A DNA stretch of 64,000 nt from Leptospira limi (GCF_026151395.1 NZ_JAMQPV010000001.1:2234501-2298500), one strand, 5' to 3'. Shown: positions 11,078 to 22,840, counted from the stretch's first letter. Made by a program: numbers and translations. Notes: a model not told the origin generated them from the letters alone.

Positions 11078-11415
11078 ACGAAGATAAAATTGGAATCCAT
11101 TCGGAAGAAATGGGAAACAAGATGGTTGTACACGTCCAAGGCAATTTGGATGTTCACAATACACATAAAATTGAAAAAGATTTACTCTCTCTCGTCAGTT
11201 CTTCGGGAAAGTCTGTTATTTTTAATTTGAGCGAAGTTCCTTTTATTTCTTCAGCTGGACTTCGCCTCCTTGTCACAACACTTAGGCATTGCCAAGAACA
11301 GAAAATCAGCATTTCCATCTGTGGATTACAACCTGCAGTTGAGAAAGTCTTTGATATCATCGGGATGCAGCAGTTATTCACAATTTATCCTGATTTAGAA
11401 GCAGCTTTAAAGTAA
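11074..11415 (+). CDS. STAS-domain anti-sigma factor antagonist (RsbV/SpoIIAA-like)
   Basis: 113 residues forming a single STAS domain. The segment [12 protein letters not shown] matches the conserved loop carrying the regulatory serine in SpoIIAA and RsbV. In the family, the unphosphorylated form binds an anti-sigma factor, and the phosphorylated form is inactive. It overlaps the upstream phosphatase/kinase fusion by 4 nt, so its likely modifying enzymes are encoded in the same transcript. The controlled sigma factor or other target is not in this window. Confidence 0.9.
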   Translation: MNEDKIGIHSEEMGNKMVVHVQGNLDVHNTHKIEKDLLSLVSSSGKSVIFNLSEVPFISSAGLRLLVTTLRHCQEQKISISICGLQPAVEKVFDIIGMQQLFTIYPDLEAALK

Positions 11416-11462
11416 AAATCACTTTTCTAAGTGGTCCTAAACAAAACATTGGAAAAAAACTT

Positions 11463-13109
11463 ATGGAAACCATGCAGTATTCCCTAAACAACCCGTTCAA
11501 AGAATCCAAGGCTCCGGAGACAAAAACCGGAATATATGATGATGCACTCAAACTCGGAAAGGAATTAATCGAAAAGCCGTTTCTTGGTGGTGGTGAAGAC
11601 AGAATTCGTGTCCAACACTCCAAAAGTAGGATGACGGTTTGGGAACGTATCAAAGTTCTCACAGATGAAGAACCGAACATCACATACCAAAACTGGGGCC
11701 CTAATTTAGATGGAGCTTCCATCGTCACAGGAATTTTAAACATCAAGGGTCGCGATGTAGCGGTCTATGGGCATGATTTTACACTCCGAGCCGGTTCCAT
11801 GGATGCAACGAACGGTAGTAAACTCGCTCGCCTCATCCAAATGGCTGGAACTCATGGAATCCCACTCATCGGGATGAATGACTCTGCAGGTGCGTATGTG
11901 CCAGCGGGTGTGGGTGGTCTCGACGGATACTCCGAAGCATTCACCGCGCTTCGTAAAATCAGTGGTGTAGTTCCTTCTGTTATGCTGATGTTTGGTTTTA
12001 ACGCTGGTGGTGGTGCTTACCTCCCACGCCAAGGATCCTTTATGATCCAATGTGATGGTACTTTTTTTGGTCTGACTGGACCTGGTGTTGTGAAGTCAGT
12101 CCTTGGAGAAGATATTTCTGCAGAAGACTTAGGGGGACCAAAAGTACACGGGCAATCTGGTGTGGTTGACCTTGTCACTGGTGATGAGTTAGGTTCTCTA
12201 CGCACAGCCATCCGTCTTCTTTCTTACTTGCCAGACAATAACCATAGTTTTGCGCCATTTTATCCAACGTCTGACCCTGTAGACAGATTCATCTACGAAG
12301 AGGACATCCTTTTCCGTAAAACATTCAATTCTCCAACAGGAATGAACACTCCTTTTGACATCACTTTGTACTTACAACAGATCTGTGATCATGGTGAGTT
12401 CTTTGAATTACAACCACAAAGAGCAAGAAACATCGTCACTGCTTTTGGTCGAATTGGTGGTCACGTAGTTGGTTTTCTTGCCAATAACTCTGCTGTTTCT
12501 TCTGGTCAGATTGACATTGGAGCTTCTCGTAAAGGAACTCGTTTTGTTCGATTCTGTAACTTGTACAATATCCCAATGGTGTTTGTAGAAGACACAACTG
12601 GATTTTTACCAGGTCGCGACCAAGAACATAATGGTATCGTTCTCGAAGGAAGAAAACTCCTCGATTCCATCATTGACCTTCGTACACCAAGACTCACACT
12701 CATCATTCGTAATGCGTTTGGTGGTGCATATGCTACATTTAACTCCTATTTTACGGGAGCATCGATGGTATTTGCTCTCCCTACTGCAAGGATTGCCGTA
12801 ATGGGTCCTGCTGGAAAAGAGTATGTATACAAAGATGAAATCACTGGGGTTCAAAAAGAATACCTTGCCAACGTAAAAAAGGGAATGAGTGAAAAAGAAG
12901 CAATTTCCATTCGCGATGGAAAACTTTTTGAAATTGGCCAACGATACGAAAAAGAACTCATGAATCCAAAAGAAGCACTTTCTCTTGGTTCTGTTTCTTC
13001 TATCATCCTTCCAGGTTACACTCGTAATGTTTTATCAAAAAACTTAAGTTTCCTGATGTCGAAATACAAACCGGCGGAAATGTCCGGACCTCAAAGGGAG
13101 TTTGAATAA
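11463..13109 (+). CDS. Acyl-CoA (propionyl/acetyl-CoA) carboxylase, carboxyltransferase subunit
   Basis: 548 residues. A crotonase-fold carboxyltransferase of the PccB/AccD5 type, in which N- and C-terminal halves bind acyl-CoA and biotin. Recognisable blocks are [59 protein letters not shown] and [14 protein letters not shown]. It transfers CO2 from carboxybiotin to an acyl-CoA. It is followed after 5 nt by the biotin carboxylase/BCCP chain, so the two form a complete enzyme. Substrate (acetyl-, propionyl- or another acyl-CoA) cannot be read from the sequence. The start ATG 11463 lies 8 nt after GGAAAAAAAC, a weak ribosome site. Confidence 0.92.
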   Translation: METMQYSLNNPFKESKAPETKTGIYDDALKLGKELIEKPFLGGGEDRIRVQHSKSRMTVWERIKVLTDEEPNITYQNWGPNLDGASIVTGILNIKGRDVAVYGHDFTLRAGSMDATNGSKLARLIQMAGTHGIPLIGMNDSAGAYVPAGVGGLDGYSEAFTALRKISGVVPSVMLMFGFNAGGGAYLPRQGSFMIQCDGTFFGLTGPGVVKSVLGEDISAEDLGGPKVHGQSGVVDLVTGDELGSLRTAIRLLSYLPDNNHSFAPFYPTSDPVDRFIYEEDILFRKTFNSPTGMNTPFDITLYLQQICDHGEFFELQPQRARNIVTAFGRIGGHVVGFLANNSAVSSGQIDIGASRKGTRFVRFCNLYNIPMVFVEDTTGFLPGRDQEHNGIVLEGRKLLDSIIDLRTPRLTLIIRNAFGGAYATFNSYFTGASMVFALPTARIAVMGPAGKEYVYKDEITGVQKEYLANVKKGMSEKEAISIRDGKLFEIGQRYEKELMNPKEALSLGSVSSIILPGYTRNVLSKNLSFLMSKYKPAEMSGPQREFE

Positions 13110-13114
13110 TTTCC

Positions 13115-15868
13115 ATGTTAGATAAGAATTTAAAACGCATTCAGTTCCAAGAATCAGAGTCCGCATGGATTCGTTCCTTCAGTGTGGAATCGATCAAATG
13201 CCTCATCGTTTGCCGTGGTCCTGTTCGTAAGGAAACGATGGATGTATTTGATGCCATTGGTGTGAAAGAATATGGAATTTTACTTTCTGAAAAAGATTCC
13301 ATCGTGTATCCAAAGGCACTTGCTCCAGAACTTCGTAACTTCCGTTTCCCTGAAAACATCCACCGTGTTCCTGATTATATGGGAGCAGGTAAGGAAGAAA
13401 AAGAAGAACGTATCCACCAAATCATTGGAATCGCAAAAGACAATGGATACACACATATCTTTGCTGGTTACGGATTTATGGCAGAAGATGCTGAGTTCAT
13501 TGAAGCCATTGAAAAAGCAGGCATCATCTTTATGGGACCAAGTTCCCATGTCGCAAAAGGTGCAGGGGCAAAAGACGAAGCAAAAAAACTCGCACGTAGC
13601 CTCAATGTGTCCGTAACACCTGGTGTGGACAATATCACAGCCCTCGCGTTACTTCGTAAAACTGGGAATTCCAAAGATGGTCTCCTGAAAGTTGCGAAAG
13701 AAAATAATCTAAACTTCTCCTTTGATGAGAAAAAATCTTTGGAAGACAACGCGGAAGATTTACTCCAACTATCTTACGAAAAAACCATTGATATCACTTC
13801 CATCCCTGACCTTCAAAAAGAATCAGAAATTCTATGTGAAGACATTTGGAAAAAATACCCAGGCAAACGTATCCGATTCAAATACATCGGTGGTGGTGGT
13901 GGAAAAGGCCAACGAGTGATTTCTCAGAAATCCGAAATTGAATCTGCTGTGATGGAAATCTTAGCGGAGTCAAAAGTGACTGCTGTTGGTTCCAACCGAA
14001 ACTTCCTCATTGAGTTAAACATCGAAAACACTCGTCACAATGAAATCCAGCTCATTGGTAACGGAGAATGGTCCTTGTCTCTCGGGGGACGTGATTGTTC
14101 CCTTCAGATGCACGAACAAAAACTCCTAGAGATTTCGCAAACTGTGGAACTTTTACAAAAAGAAGCAGAACTTGTTCGTTCTTCCAATCCAAAAAAAGCA
14201 AGCATTCTCGACAAAGATGTGCAAACACTCAAAGATATGGAACACCAAGCAGAAGTGTTTGGAAAGGCAATTCGCCTAAACTCAGTATCTACATTTGAAT
14301 GTATCGTAGAAGGGAATAGTTTTTTCTTTATGGAAGTAAACACTCGGATCCAGGTGGAACACCGTGTGACTGAGATGGTTTACAAGATGAAGTTTACCAA
14401 TCCGAACGATCCAAATGACTTCTTCTACATTGATTCCCTAGTGGAAGCGATGGCCGTACTTTCCATCCACGGACCACGAGTTCCAAAACCAGAGCGAATT
14501 GTTCGCAATGTTTCTGGGGCAGAAGTTCGTATCAATGCAACTAACCGTGCCTTACAACCTCACGCAGGTGGAATCATCCAAAACTGGTCAAATCCACTTC
14601 CAGAAGAGATTCGAGATGACCAAGGGATTTGTACTCGTAACCCTGATACAGGTGCCTTTGTACATTACAACTTGGCTGGTGCCTACGACTCTAACGTAGC
14701 TCTCATCGTTTCGTATGGAACGAGTCGTTCCGAAAACTTAGAAGTTTTAGGAAATATCCTTCGCAAAACGGAACTTAGAGGCCAAAACCTTGAAACCAAC
14801 TTACTTGTCCACTATGGTCTCATCCAATGGATTTTAGGTAAGGATGCGATGTTCAAACCATCCACTGCTTTTATGATCTCCTACTTAGCAGGGATTGGTG
14901 CGTTACAATCTATCATCAATGATTTGGATTTGGAATACCTTTGGTCAGAAAAAACGAAAGCCGCTGATGCTGACTTAAAAAAAGTTCTTAGCAAAAAGAT
15001 GACACTAGTGATCCGACCAATGGAACGACTCCTTGCAAACCCACATTTACTTGGTGGATTTTTAGGATACTTTGATGGAAAACTATGGTCACGCACTGGA
15101 AACCAAGTTTCCTTCAATGAAAACCCAATCCAATTCTTAGATTCATTGTATTACTACTTAAATCTAGATGCGACCGAACAAAAAGCAAGTTCAGAAAAAA
15201 TTTGGGACCATGACGCGAAGTTACTCATGGAAGCAAAAGAGTTTTATTCTGAATTCTCTAAACGCACTGGTCTCAAAAGTTGGAAAGAAATCGTTGATGT
15301 GTTTGCGAAAGGGAAAAACCCATCCAAAGAAATTTCAGAGGAACTTTGGGAAAAAGTAAAAGCAAGTCATAACGGTTTCCAAGCGGGACTCGAAACGTTA
15401 CTCCTACTTCCAAAAATCGGAATCAAATCGAATTTTTTTGGTTTGGATGTGAATGCGGATTTGGATGGAGTGGTTCCTGATGAATTCAAAAACAAAGAAA
15501 CACGCGATGCGTTTATCAAAACACTAAACCCTCCACCTAAGATGTCTGGTGATGAAATTGTAGCGCCTATGGGTGGAATGTTCTATTCCAAAGAAGCTCC
15601 AAACCTTCCACCTCTCATCAATGAGGGAGACCATTTCCAAGCAGGACAACCTCTCTTTATCATTGAAGTGATGAAGATGTTTAATAAAATCCTAGCACCA
15701 GTGAGTGGGACTATGGTGAAAAATTTAATGGTGGATTCTGATGGAAAGATTGTGACAAAAGCACAACCCATCTTCAAAATCAAACCAGATGAAATTTTGA
15801 AGGAAGAATCGCCTGAAGAAATTCGAGCAAGAAAAGTTAAGGTAACAAAGGAATTGGGGCTCGGTTGA
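13115..15868 (+). CDS. Divergent acyl-CoA carboxylase alpha chain: biotin carboxylase fused to BCCP
   Basis: 917 residues. The N-terminal part is an ATP-grasp biotin carboxylase: GPSSHVAKGAGAKDEAK, the glycine-rich ATP loop GGGGGKGQRV near residue 258, LGGRDCSLQ, and the catalytic region EVNTRIQVEHRVTE. The C-terminus is a biotinyl domain with EVMKMF, in which K854 is the biotin attachment site. It partners the carboxyltransferase encoded 5 nt upstream. Oddities: the ATP loop lies about 90 residues later than in AccC because of an inserted segment, and the usual EHPVTE reads EHRVTE. About 250 residues between the two domains match no domain I can name. The gene ends 1 nt from the stop of convergent cheB. 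Confidence 0.88.
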   Translation: MLDKNLKRIQFQESESAWIRSFSVESIKCLIVCRGPVRKETMDVFDAIGVKEYGILLSEKDSIVYPKALAPELRNFRFPENIHRVPDYMGAGKEEKEERIHQIIGIAKDNGYTHIFAGYGFMAEDAEFIEAIEKAGIIFMGPSSHVAKGAGAKDEAKKLARSLNVSVTPGVDNITALALLRKTGNSKDGLLKVAKENNLNFSFDEKKSLEDNAEDLLQLSYEKTIDITSIPDLQKESEILCEDIWKKYPGKRIRFKYIGGGGGKGQRVISQKSEIESAVMEILAESKVTAVGSNRNFLIELNIENTRHNEIQLIGNGEWSLSLGGRDCSLQMHEQKLLEISQTVELLQKEAELVRSSNPKKASILDKDVQTLKDMEHQAEVFGKAIRLNSVSTFECIVEGNSFFFMEVNTRIQVEHRVTEMVYKMKFTNPNDPNDFFYIDSLVEAMAVLSIHGPRVPKPERIVRNVSGAEVRINATNRALQPHAGGIIQNWSNPLPEEIRDDQGICTRNPDTGAFVHYNLAGAYDSNVALIVSYGTSRSENLEVLGNILRKTELRGQNLETNLLVHYGLIQWILGKDAMFKPSTAFMISYLAGIGALQSIINDLDLEYLWSEKTKAADADLKKVLSKKMTLVIRPMERLLANPHLLGGFLGYFDGKLWSRTGNQVSFNENPIQFLDSLYYYLNLDATEQKASSEKIWDHDAKLLMEAKEFYSEFSKRTGLKSWKEIVDVFAKGKNPSKEISEELWEKVKASHNGFQAGLETLLLLPKIGIKSNFFGLDVNADLDGVVPDEFKNKETRDAFIKTLNPPPKMSGDEIVAPMGGMFYSKEAPNLPPLINEGDHFQAGQPLFIIEVMKMFNKILAPVSGTMVKNLMVDSDGKIVTKAQPIFKIKPDEILKEESPEEIRARKVKVTKELGLG

Positions 15869-15869
15869 T

Positions 15870-16925
15870 TTAACCGTAGCCTACAATGGTTTTGTGAATT
15901 TCACTTAATGGGAGGATGTGGTCCACACATCCTCTTTTAATTGCCTCTTTAGGCATCCCAAAAACCACAGATGTCTCTTCGTTCTGTGCAATTGTTTCCG
16001 CTCCAGCCTCTTTCATTTCCATAAGACCCGATGCCCCGTCGTCACCCATTCCTGTCATGATGATGCCCCTTGCATTTTTCCCTGCAGATTTGGCCACTGA
16101 ACGAAATAAAACATCTACGGAAGGTTTGTGTCGGTTGACAAGAGGTCCATCCACCACTTCTACAAAGTACTGAGCTCCAGAACGTTTGAGTGTCATATGT
16201 TTGTTCCCTGGAGCAATGAGGGCAAGTCCCTTGACCACTCGATCACCATGGTTTGCTTCTCTGACGGCGATTTCACAGATGGAATCCAATCGTTTGGCAA
16301 AGGCTTCTGTAAACTTTTCTGGCATATGTTGGACAATCACAATTCCCGGTGTTTTGTCTTTTGGAAGTTTGGTTAACACGTGTTCTAGTGCGATGGTGCC
16401 ACCAGTTGAAGTGCCAATCGCCACAATTTTTTCAGTGGCTTGTAAGGATGAGAGTTCTTGTTTTTTATCCAATTGGATTTTGAATTCATTCGATTGGCTT
16501 GGTTTTGGTAAATGTTTGATGGTGGCAGAGGCAGCAGCAATCACTGCATCCGTTAGGGCAATTGTACTTTCGTTTAAAAAGTCTTTGAGTCCAATTTTTG
16601 GTTTTGTGATGATATCACAAGCACCTAAGTTCATCGCGAGAATAGCAGTTTCCGAACCTTCTGTTGTTAATGTAGAACAAATGACTACAGGTGTTGGCCT
16701 TTCTGTCATAATTTTTTTAAGAAAAGATAAACCATCCATTCTTGGCATCTCAATATCGAGAACTATAACGTCAGGCCAATCATTATTCATTTTGTCTAAA
16801 GCAAAGATAGGGTCAGAGGCACTTCCTAAAAATTGGAATTGAGAATCTTCTTTGAAAATTTCAGTTAACACTTGTCTTACGACAGCAGAGTCGTCGATCA
16901 CAAACACTTTGATCTTTTTCATCAT
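15870..16925 (-). CDS. cheB: Chemotaxis protein-glutamate methylesterase/deamidase CheB
   Basis: 351 residues from the ATG at 16925, which overlaps the cheD stop (TAATG). A longer reading up to 16958 is possible but has no support. An N-terminal receiver domain (phospho-acceptor D57 in [11 protein letters not shown]) is joined to the methylesterase domain. The esterase shows the catalytic serine loop IGTSTGG, the histidine in VQHMPEKF and the aspartate in [11 protein letters not shown]. CheB removes methyl groups from chemoreceptors during adaptation and is activated by CheA. It is the last gene of the chemotaxis operon. No cheR appears in the window. Confidence 0.95.
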   Translation of the reverse strand: MMKKIKVFVIDDSAVVRQVLTEIFKEDSQFQFLGSASDPIFALDKMNNDWPDVIVLDIEMPRMDGLSFLKKIMTERPTPVVICSTLTTEGSETAILAMNLGACDIITKPKIGLKDFLNESTIALTDAVIAAASATIKHLPKPSQSNEFKIQLDKKQELSSLQATEKIVAIGTSTGGTIALEHVLTKLPKDKTPGIVIVQHMPEKFTEAFAKRLDSICEIAVREANHGDRVVKGLALIAPGNKHMTLKRSGAQYFVEVVDGPLVNRHKPSVDVLFRSVAKSAGKNARGIIMTGMGDDGASGLMEMKEAGAETIAQNEETSVVFGMPKEAIKRGCVDHILPLSEIHKTIVGYG

Positions 16926-17413
16926 TATTTTTTTTCCACCCAAACTTCGCCGTCCCAAATCGAAAAATAAATTTTTCTCGATTGGTTTCCACCGATATCT
17001 TCTGAGATTATCTTAATTTCGTTTTCTAATAGAATTTTTTTCGCAAATTCTGCATTCCTCGTTCCAATTAAATTGGTAACATCATTGCGAAAAATTTCTC
17101 TTTCTTCACCTAGAAACATATTTGAACCACCAAATATTTTGGCTGAATACTGATTTGGTTTTGTGTGTTTTCTTTTGATCTCAGATAAAAAATACTGGAA
17201 AGCATCTATTCCGTATTTGTAAGTTTTTTCCAATTTGATGTCAGCAGGGTAGGGTAGTAAAAAATGGCACATACCTCCTATATGAAGTGTAGGATGCCAT
17301 AATACGATAGAGACACAGGAACCAAGAAGTGTACGAACACGATAGTGGCTATCTCCGAAGAAAATTTCTCCAGGATTTAGAAACCGGTCTTTAACTTCAA
17401 CAGGAGGTTCCAT
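16925..17413 (-). CDS. cheD: Chemoreceptor glutamine deamidase CheD
   Basis: 162 residues. CheD deamidates receptor glutamines and, in other bacteria, also interacts with CheC-type phosphatases. The active-site block [11 protein letters not shown] places the catalytic cysteine at C33, and GGMCHFLLP places the histidine at H50, which matches the 17-residue spacing known for the family. It is directly followed by cheB (1-nt overlap) and preceded by cheW. No cheC is seen here. Confidence 0.94.
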   Translation of the reverse strand: MEPPVEVKDRFLNPGEIFFGDSHYRVRTLLGSCVSIVLWHPTLHIGGMCHFLLPYPADIKLEKTYKYGIDAFQYFLSEIKRKHTKPNQYSAKIFGGSNMFLGEEREIFRNDVTNLIGTRNAEFAKKILLENEIKIISEDIGGNQSRKIYFSIWDGEVWVEKK

Positions 17414-17890
17414 TTAACTCACTTGTGATGATGTTTCTTGGATGGTTTGGATTTCAGTTAAATCGAGGATTTGGTTAACTTTTAAAATGATCACAAACTG
17501 ATTTTCTAATTTTCCAATTCCTTGAATAAAATCTAAACGAATTTTAGAACCAAAACTGGGAGCATCTTCGATTTGGTTTTCGGGAATGTCTACCACTTCA
17601 TTGACTTCATCTACGAGTAGGCCCACATCAATGGTTTCTTTTTCCAATTTGATTTCAGTGATGATGATACAGGTTTTCCGATTGGTTTCCGTTTTCTTTT
17701 TATAAAACCGGGTGTTTAAATCAATCACGGGAACTACATTGCCTCGTAAATTGATCACCCCTGGGATGTATTCAGGCATCATGGGTACATGAGTCACCGA
17801 ATCAAATTCGATGATTTCCTTTATGTACAAAATTCCTAAACCAAATAATTCATTGGAGAGTAAAAAGGTTAGGTATTGAATTTCCTGCAT
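17414..17890 (-). CDS. cheW: Chemotaxis coupling protein CheW
   Basis: 158 residues starting at ATG 17890. A GGAGGG ribosome site just upstream decides this start over an in-frame TTG at 17908. It is a single CheW domain (YLTFLLSNELFGLGILYIKE, GVINLRGNVVPVIDL, VDEVNEVVDI). It links the receptor to CheA in the membrane-associated signalling array. The mcp stop lies 14 nt upstream, so the ribosome site overlaps the end of mcp, which suggests translational coupling. cheD follows with no gap. Confidence 0.95.
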   Translation of the reverse strand: MQEIQYLTFLLSNELFGLGILYIKEIIEFDSVTHVPMMPEYIPGVINLRGNVVPVIDLNTRFYKKKTETNRKTCIIITEIKLEKETIDVGLLVDEVNEVVDIPENQIEDAPSFGSKIRLDFIQGIGKLENQFVIILKVNQILDLTEIQTIQETSSQVS

Positions 17891-17904
17891 TTTGTTTCCC
17901 TCCC

Positions 17905-20631
17905 TCAATATTTTTGGAATTTATCATGATCATGGGAAGTATCAACTTTACTGTTTCCAATCTCTTTTTTACCAGTAGGTTGTTTTGAGAGAGAAAGCCT
18001 GCTAGATTTGTTCTCCACTTGGCTTGTGACAGTTGATAGTTTTCCTAATTTAAAAAAACTAATCGAAGACATGAGCCTTTCCGATTGGGCTTGTAACTCT
18101 TCTGCAATTGCCGCAAGTTCTTCCGAAGCACTTGCGGATTGTTGTGATACTTGGTCAAGTTGGCCCATTGCTTTGTTCACTTCGTTGACACCAGATGACT
18201 GTTCTTGGCTTGCTGCTGTGATTTCTTGCACAAGGTCAGCGGTTTTGTTGATCGCAGGGACAATTTCTTCGATCAACTTCCCTGCTGATTCTGCAATTTG
18301 AACGGAACTTCCAGCAAGGGTACCAATTTCATTTGCTGATTTTTGTGAACGTTCAGCAAGTTTTCTCACTTCGGAGGCAACTACAGCAAAACCTTTTCCA
18401 TGTTCTCCAGCCCTTGCGGCTTCAATTGCGGCATTTAACGCGAGTAAGTTTGTTTGGTAGGCAATGTCTTCAATGATGGAAATTTTATCAGCAATTTCTT
18501 TCATAGCTTTGACTGTGTTTTTAACAGCTTCACCACCTTGTTTTGCATCTTTAGCAGACTTGGTTGCAATTGTGTCTGTTTGTTTTGCATTCTCTGCATT
18601 TTGGTCAATGGATGCTCCCATCTCTTCTAGAGAGGCAGAAGTTTCTTCGACTGATGCTGCTTGTTCACTTGCACCTTGTGATAACGTGCTTGCTGTGGAT
18701 GCAACTTCATCAGCAGCCGATACAAGTGCATCGGTGTTGGTTCTAACATCATTGATGATTTCTACGAGTTTTTTGGCCGTATTATTGAAGGAATCTCTTA
18801 GTTTTGCAAATCCACCTTCATAATGGCTTGTGATCAGTTGAGTTAAATCTCCGTTTTCAAGTGCTGCAAGTCCAACCACTAAATCATCAACGATCCTTGC
18901 TGTTTCGATTGCTAATTTTTTTTGTTCCGTGATGTCGGTTGCAAATTTGATGACTTTGTAAGGTTTGCCATTCAAATCCAAAATAGGGTTATAAGTTGCC
19001 TGTAACCAAACTTCTTTTCCACCTTTCCCAATCCGTTTGTATTCTGCGGTTTGGAATTCCCCACGTGCTAAGGACGCCCAAAAATGTTTGTATTCCTCTG
19101 AATTCACATAACTTGGTTCCACAAAAATTCGATGGTGTTTCCCTTGTATTTCTGCCAAGGAATAACTCATCGTATTTAGAAAGATTTCATTCGCGGTCAA
19201 AATGGTACCGTCGACTAAAAATTCAATGGTAGCTTGTGCTCGATTGATGGCTTCAATTTGGCTCGTAAATTCTTGCGTACGTTTTTTATTTTCAGTGATA
19301 TCAGTTGCAAACTTAATTACCTTTGTGGCCACTCCATTCGCATCGAGAATTGGAGTGTAAGTTGCTTGTAACCAAACTTCTTTTCCATTTTTTCCAATCC
19401 GTTTGTATTCAGCAGTTTGGAACTCTCCTCGGTTTAAGGCAGCCCAAAATTGTTTGTATGCTTCAGAAGTATATTCCTTAGATTCTACAAACATTCTATG
19501 GTGTTGGCCTTTGATCTCAGGCAAATTGTACCCCATTAAGTTTAAAAAGTTTTCATTCGCAGTTAAGATCGTTCCATCCATTTGGAATTCGATAGTTGCC
19601 TGAGACCTGTCTACCGCTCTCGATTGTGCATTTGTTTCTGTTACGTCTGCCCATTCAACAACACTGCCTAATCTCTCTCCTGTTTCCGTAAGAATTGGGT
19701 TGGCAATCAAGTTGAATTCTCGGTTCCCTATTTTAATACTAGTTCTATGTTCTGAAGTAAAAGAAGAAAGTAACTTTCTTTGGTGGCTTGGGTCCTTATG
19801 GTATCCATCTATGTTACTTCCCATAAGATTTTTAAGTGAAAAGTTTCGGATTTGTTTTTGAATCTCTGATTCTGAATTCGAAAACATTTTTTGAATCGAT
19901 TTGTTCATATAAACAACATCTAAATTCAAGTCAGCAATCATCACATTCGTAGAAACAGAATCAAGAGCCGTTTTAATTTGTGTTGATTCTTTGAATGGTT
20001 TGGTGATTTGTTTGATCAGTAAAAGTAATAAAATAAAAGATATAACAAGAAACACAATACTTGCGGATGGAATCGAGTAGTCTTGTTTTGATTGGTTCGA
20101 TAAAGTTGCATTTACTTCTTTTAAATTTGATTCAAAAAAGAATTTTTGTAACTCTTGTAAACTATTTGAATAATTTTTCCACTTACTAGAGAGTTCTGGA
20201 TTTAAAATGTCTTTTTGTTTTTTGTTGGATTGTCCTTCCAGTTGGTTTAAACTATAACGGACGGATTCCGTATAAACGTTTTTCTCATTAACCGTAGATT
20301 GGAATTTTTTCGTTTCCTCTTCATTTGTGAAAAGTTTGGATGCTAATTCGTATGTTTTGTCTAATTTTTCAATGTCATATTTAATTTTGGCAATTTGTGA
20401 TTCCTGTGGTTCTGATGACAGAATTAGATTTGTAACTTCTTCCTGAATGGACAAACTCAGTTGGATTAAATGAGTAATAGAGTCCGATTTTTGGATTTTT
20501 TCTTCTGTATTGATACGCGGAGTATCTTGTTTGGAGAACAATTTAAATTGGTACAAATTGATCCAGATGGTAAACAAGAATCCGATTAAAAAATAACCGA
20601 CTAACTTTGTGTTTGTGCTAATTGACTTCAT
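17905..20631 (-). CDS. Methyl-accepting chemotaxis protein with tandem PAS domains
   Basis: 908 residues. TM1 is at about 10-27, a mostly helical periplasmic sensor segment at about 28-185, and TM2 at about 186-207. Then come three PAS-like domains and a receptor signalling domain whose conserved hairpin tip is [20 protein letters not shown], followed by [15 protein letters not shown]. The second and third PAS copies are near-duplicates, 366 bp apart in the DNA, each ending in a PAC-like [10 protein letters not shown]. Cytoplasmic PAS domains often bind heme, flavin or small ligands, so this receptor may sense redox or energy state (inference). It lies between cheA and cheW, so it is probably their dedicated receptor. 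Confidence 0.93.
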   Translation of the reverse strand: MKSISTNTKLVGYFLIGFLFTIWINLYQFKLFSKQDTPRINTEEKIQKSDSITHLIQLSLSIQEEVTNLILSSEPQESQIAKIKYDIEKLDKTYELASKLFTNEEETKKFQSTVNEKNVYTESVRYSLNQLEGQSNKKQKDILNPELSSKWKNYSNSLQELQKFFFESNLKEVNATLSNQSKQDYSIPSASIVFLVISFILLLLLIKQITKPFKESTQIKTALDSVSTNVMIADLNLDVVYMNKSIQKMFSNSESEIQKQIRNFSLKNLMGSNIDGYHKDPSHQRKLLSSFTSEHRTSIKIGNREFNLIANPILTETGERLGSVVEWADVTETNAQSRAVDRSQATIEFQMDGTILTANENFLNLMGYNLPEIKGQHHRMFVESKEYTSEAYKQFWAALNRGEFQTAEYKRIGKNGKEVWLQATYTPILDANGVATKVIKFATDITENKKRTQEFTSQIEAINRAQATIEFLVDGTILTANEIFLNTMSYSLAEIQGKHHRIFVEPSYVNSEEYKHFWASLARGEFQTAEYKRIGKGGKEVWLQATYNPILDLNGKPYKVIKFATDITEQKKLAIETARIVDDLVVGLAALENGDLTQLITSHYEGGFAKLRDSFNNTAKKLVEIINDVRTNTDALVSAADEVASTASTLSQGASEQAASVEETSASLEEMGASIDQNAENAKQTDTIATKSAKDAKQGGEAVKNTVKAMKEIADKISIIEDIAYQTNLLALNAAIEAARAGEHGKGFAVVASEVRKLAERSQKSANEIGTLAGSSVQIAESAGKLIEEIVPAINKTADLVQEITAASQEQSSGVNEVNKAMGQLDQVSQQSASASEELAAIAEELQAQSERLMSSISFFKLGKLSTVTSQVENKSSRLSLSKQPTGKKEIGNSKVDTSHDHDKFQKY

Positions 20632-20632
20632 T

Positions 20633-22840
20633 TTAACCCCTATGGCTATATAATTTCTGATTTTCTAAAGTGATTGTTCTTTCGAATAAAGAAGGAACAT
20701 CTATGATTAATGCAACATTACCATCGCCAAGGATACTTGATCCACTGACACCTTTGACATGTCGAAAGACAGAACCCATTGGTTTAATCACTGTTTGGTA
20801 TTCGCCTAATAGTTTTTCGACAACTATACCTGCTTTTTTGTCACCATTTCGTACGATGACGATATTTTCCCTTGGTTGTTCTGAATCAACATCACATGGA
20901 TAATAGTCTCTCAGTCGAAGGAATGGAATTAAATTTCCGCGCAAGGCAAAAAATTGATTTGAGTCTGTTTTATGGTCCTCTGAAAAGTGCAAACATTCCA
21001 AAACCATTTCCATCGGAATGATAAAATGACTTTTCCCCACTGCCACCAAAAATCCTTCAATGATAGCCAGTGTAAGAGGTAATCTCAAAATAAATCGGCT
21101 TCCTTGGTTTGGAATCGACTTAATCGAAATTGAGCCGCGTAACGATTCAATATTTTTATACACCACATCCAGGCCAACACCTCGTCCCGAAACATTGGTA
21201 ATTTGAGATGCAGTTGAAAATCCTGGATGGAATAGGAGTTTGTAGACCTCTTCATCAGAGTCTGGCATTTCGCCAAAGGCAATCCCTTTCTCTACGCCTT
21301 TATTCCAGACTTTTTCTTTAGAAATTCCGTTTCCATCATCAGCAACTTCAATGATTACATTTCCTGCTTCATGGTAAGCTGTAAGTTTTACAGTTCCTTG
21401 GTGATCCTTCCCATTCTTCTTTCTTTCCTCGGGTAACTCTAATCCATGATCACATGCATTACGAACCAAATGGGTGAGGGGATCACTTAATTTTTCGACG
21501 ATATTACGATCGAGTTCTGTCTCATCACCTTCTGTGATCAGGCGGATGTCTTTTTTCAGCTCTTTGCCTAAGTCTCGAATGATTCGTGAATACTTTTGAA
21601 AACTTTCTCCAATGGGAACCATTCTGAGTTTTAAAGAAATTTCCCTAACTTCGTTTAATAATCTCATCACAATAAGAGAAGATTCTTGTAAATTGGAGTC
21701 GTCTGAGTCTCCAATGAGTTGGTTCATATTGGCACAAGATACTACAAGTTCACCAACTCGATTGATCAAGTTATCAATTCGTTTTGAGTCGACTTTGATT
21801 GTAGTAGATTTATGAGAATCTTTGATTTGGTCTGAATTGTGGTGTGTTAATTTTGATTCCGATTCCTCTTTGTGAATTCCTTGGGAAACAAGAAAAGTAG
21901 AGGAAGGGATACCTGTTTTTCTGGATTTGATCTCTTCCAGATAAGTTAGAAAAAATTTGTCATCGAGGATTTGGATTTCTTTCCATACATTACCTAAGTA
22001 AATTTCTTCTTCAGGAAGTTGGTTTGATAAATCAACTAAATCCTCAACGGTGAAGCCTGGTGGGTAGATATGCAAAAAACAATCAGCTTCAATGAAATTA
22101 AAAACGTTTTGAACTGTTTCCAAATTTTCTTTGGAACTAAAATTGATTTCAAATCCTAAGTAACAATTTTCAGGATCAAATTCTCTAGGATCGGGAAGGA
22201 ATTGGTCAATGGTTTTTAAAGAAAGAATGGTACCAATTTTTTTTAAGTATCCAATAAAGGAAATCGGATCGAGACCTTGGGAAAATACATTTTGATTGGG
22301 TCGAAAGGATATCAGGTAACTTGTTGTATCTCCTAATTGTTTCCTCTGAAGGTTAGTCGTTACTTCATTCTGAGAATCGTTCAAGTTCGAATCATGATGA
22401 GTCCGAGATTGGATTGCATCATTTTGAGGAGTCGTTTTTGGTGGTGAAGCTGATGACTGAAGGAATGGTTTCATTTCATCCAAAATCAATTGGCCAAACG
22501 AAATTTTTTCATTTGAGATTTTACCCTTCGTTTCTTCAGAAACTAAAAAGGATAAATGGTCTTTTGCTTTGAGTAATATTTCCGTCAAAGAGGGATGAAA
22601 TGCAATTACATGCGAGCGAAGTTCATCCAATAAATTTTCCACAACATGTGTAAACGAAACGGTGGATTCATATCCAAACATACCTGCGGTTCCTTTTATG
22701 GTATGTACTGCTCTAAAAATAGCATTCAGGTCTTCGTCATCTGGTAATGATGATTCTGTTCGGAGTAATATTGCCTCCATCTCTCGTAAGAGTTCATCGG
22801 ATTCAACTAAATAGGCGTCTATAACTTCCGATAAATCCAT
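20633..22840 (-). CDS. cheA: Chemotaxis histidine kinase CheA
   Basis: 735 residues. The P1 phosphotransfer domain carries the phospho-accepting H46 in [15 protein letters not shown] long P2-like linker region is followed by P3 dimerisation, the P4 ATPase ([39 protein letters not shown]) and a C-terminal P5 CheW-like domain. The kinase phosphorylates CheY and CheB according to receptor state. The start overlaps the upstream STAS stop (TGATG), and mcp starts 1 nt after its stop, with AGGGG near the end of cheA as ribosome site. All the catalytic residues looked for are present. Confidence 0.96.
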   Translation of the reverse strand: MDLSEVIDAYLVESDELLREMEAILLRTESSLPDDEDLNAIFRAVHTIKGTAGMFGYESTVSFTHVVENLLDELRSHVIAFHPSLTEILLKAKDHLSFLVSEETKGKISNEKISFGQLILDEMKPFLQSSASPPKTTPQNDAIQSRTHHDSNLNDSQNEVTTNLQRKQLGDTTSYLISFRPNQNVFSQGLDPISFIGYLKKIGTILSLKTIDQFLPDPREFDPENCYLGFEINFSSKENLETVQNVFNFIEADCFLHIYPPGFTVEDLVDLSNQLPEEEIYLGNVWKEIQILDDKFFLTYLEEIKSRKTGIPSSTFLVSQGIHKEESESKLTHHNSDQIKDSHKSTTIKVDSKRIDNLINRVGELVVSCANMNQLIGDSDDSNLQESSLIVMRLLNEVREISLKLRMVPIGESFQKYSRIIRDLGKELKKDIRLITEGDETELDRNIVEKLSDPLTHLVRNACDHGLELPEERKKNGKDHQGTVKLTAYHEAGNVIIEVADDGNGISKEKVWNKGVEKGIAFGEMPDSDEEVYKLLFHPGFSTASQITNVSGRGVGLDVVYKNIESLRGSISIKSIPNQGSRFILRLPLTLAIIEGFLVAVGKSHFIIPMEMVLECLHFSEDHKTDSNQFFALRGNLIPFLRLRDYYPCDVDSEQPRENIVIVRNGDKKAGIVVEKLLGEYQTVIKPMGSVFRHVKGVSGSSILGDGNVALIIDVPSLFERTITLENQKLYSHRG

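Noticed and set aside
16186..16842. A 218-codon open frame opposite cheB.
   Set aside because: It is antisense to conserved cheB codons, and the translation has no recognisable domain.
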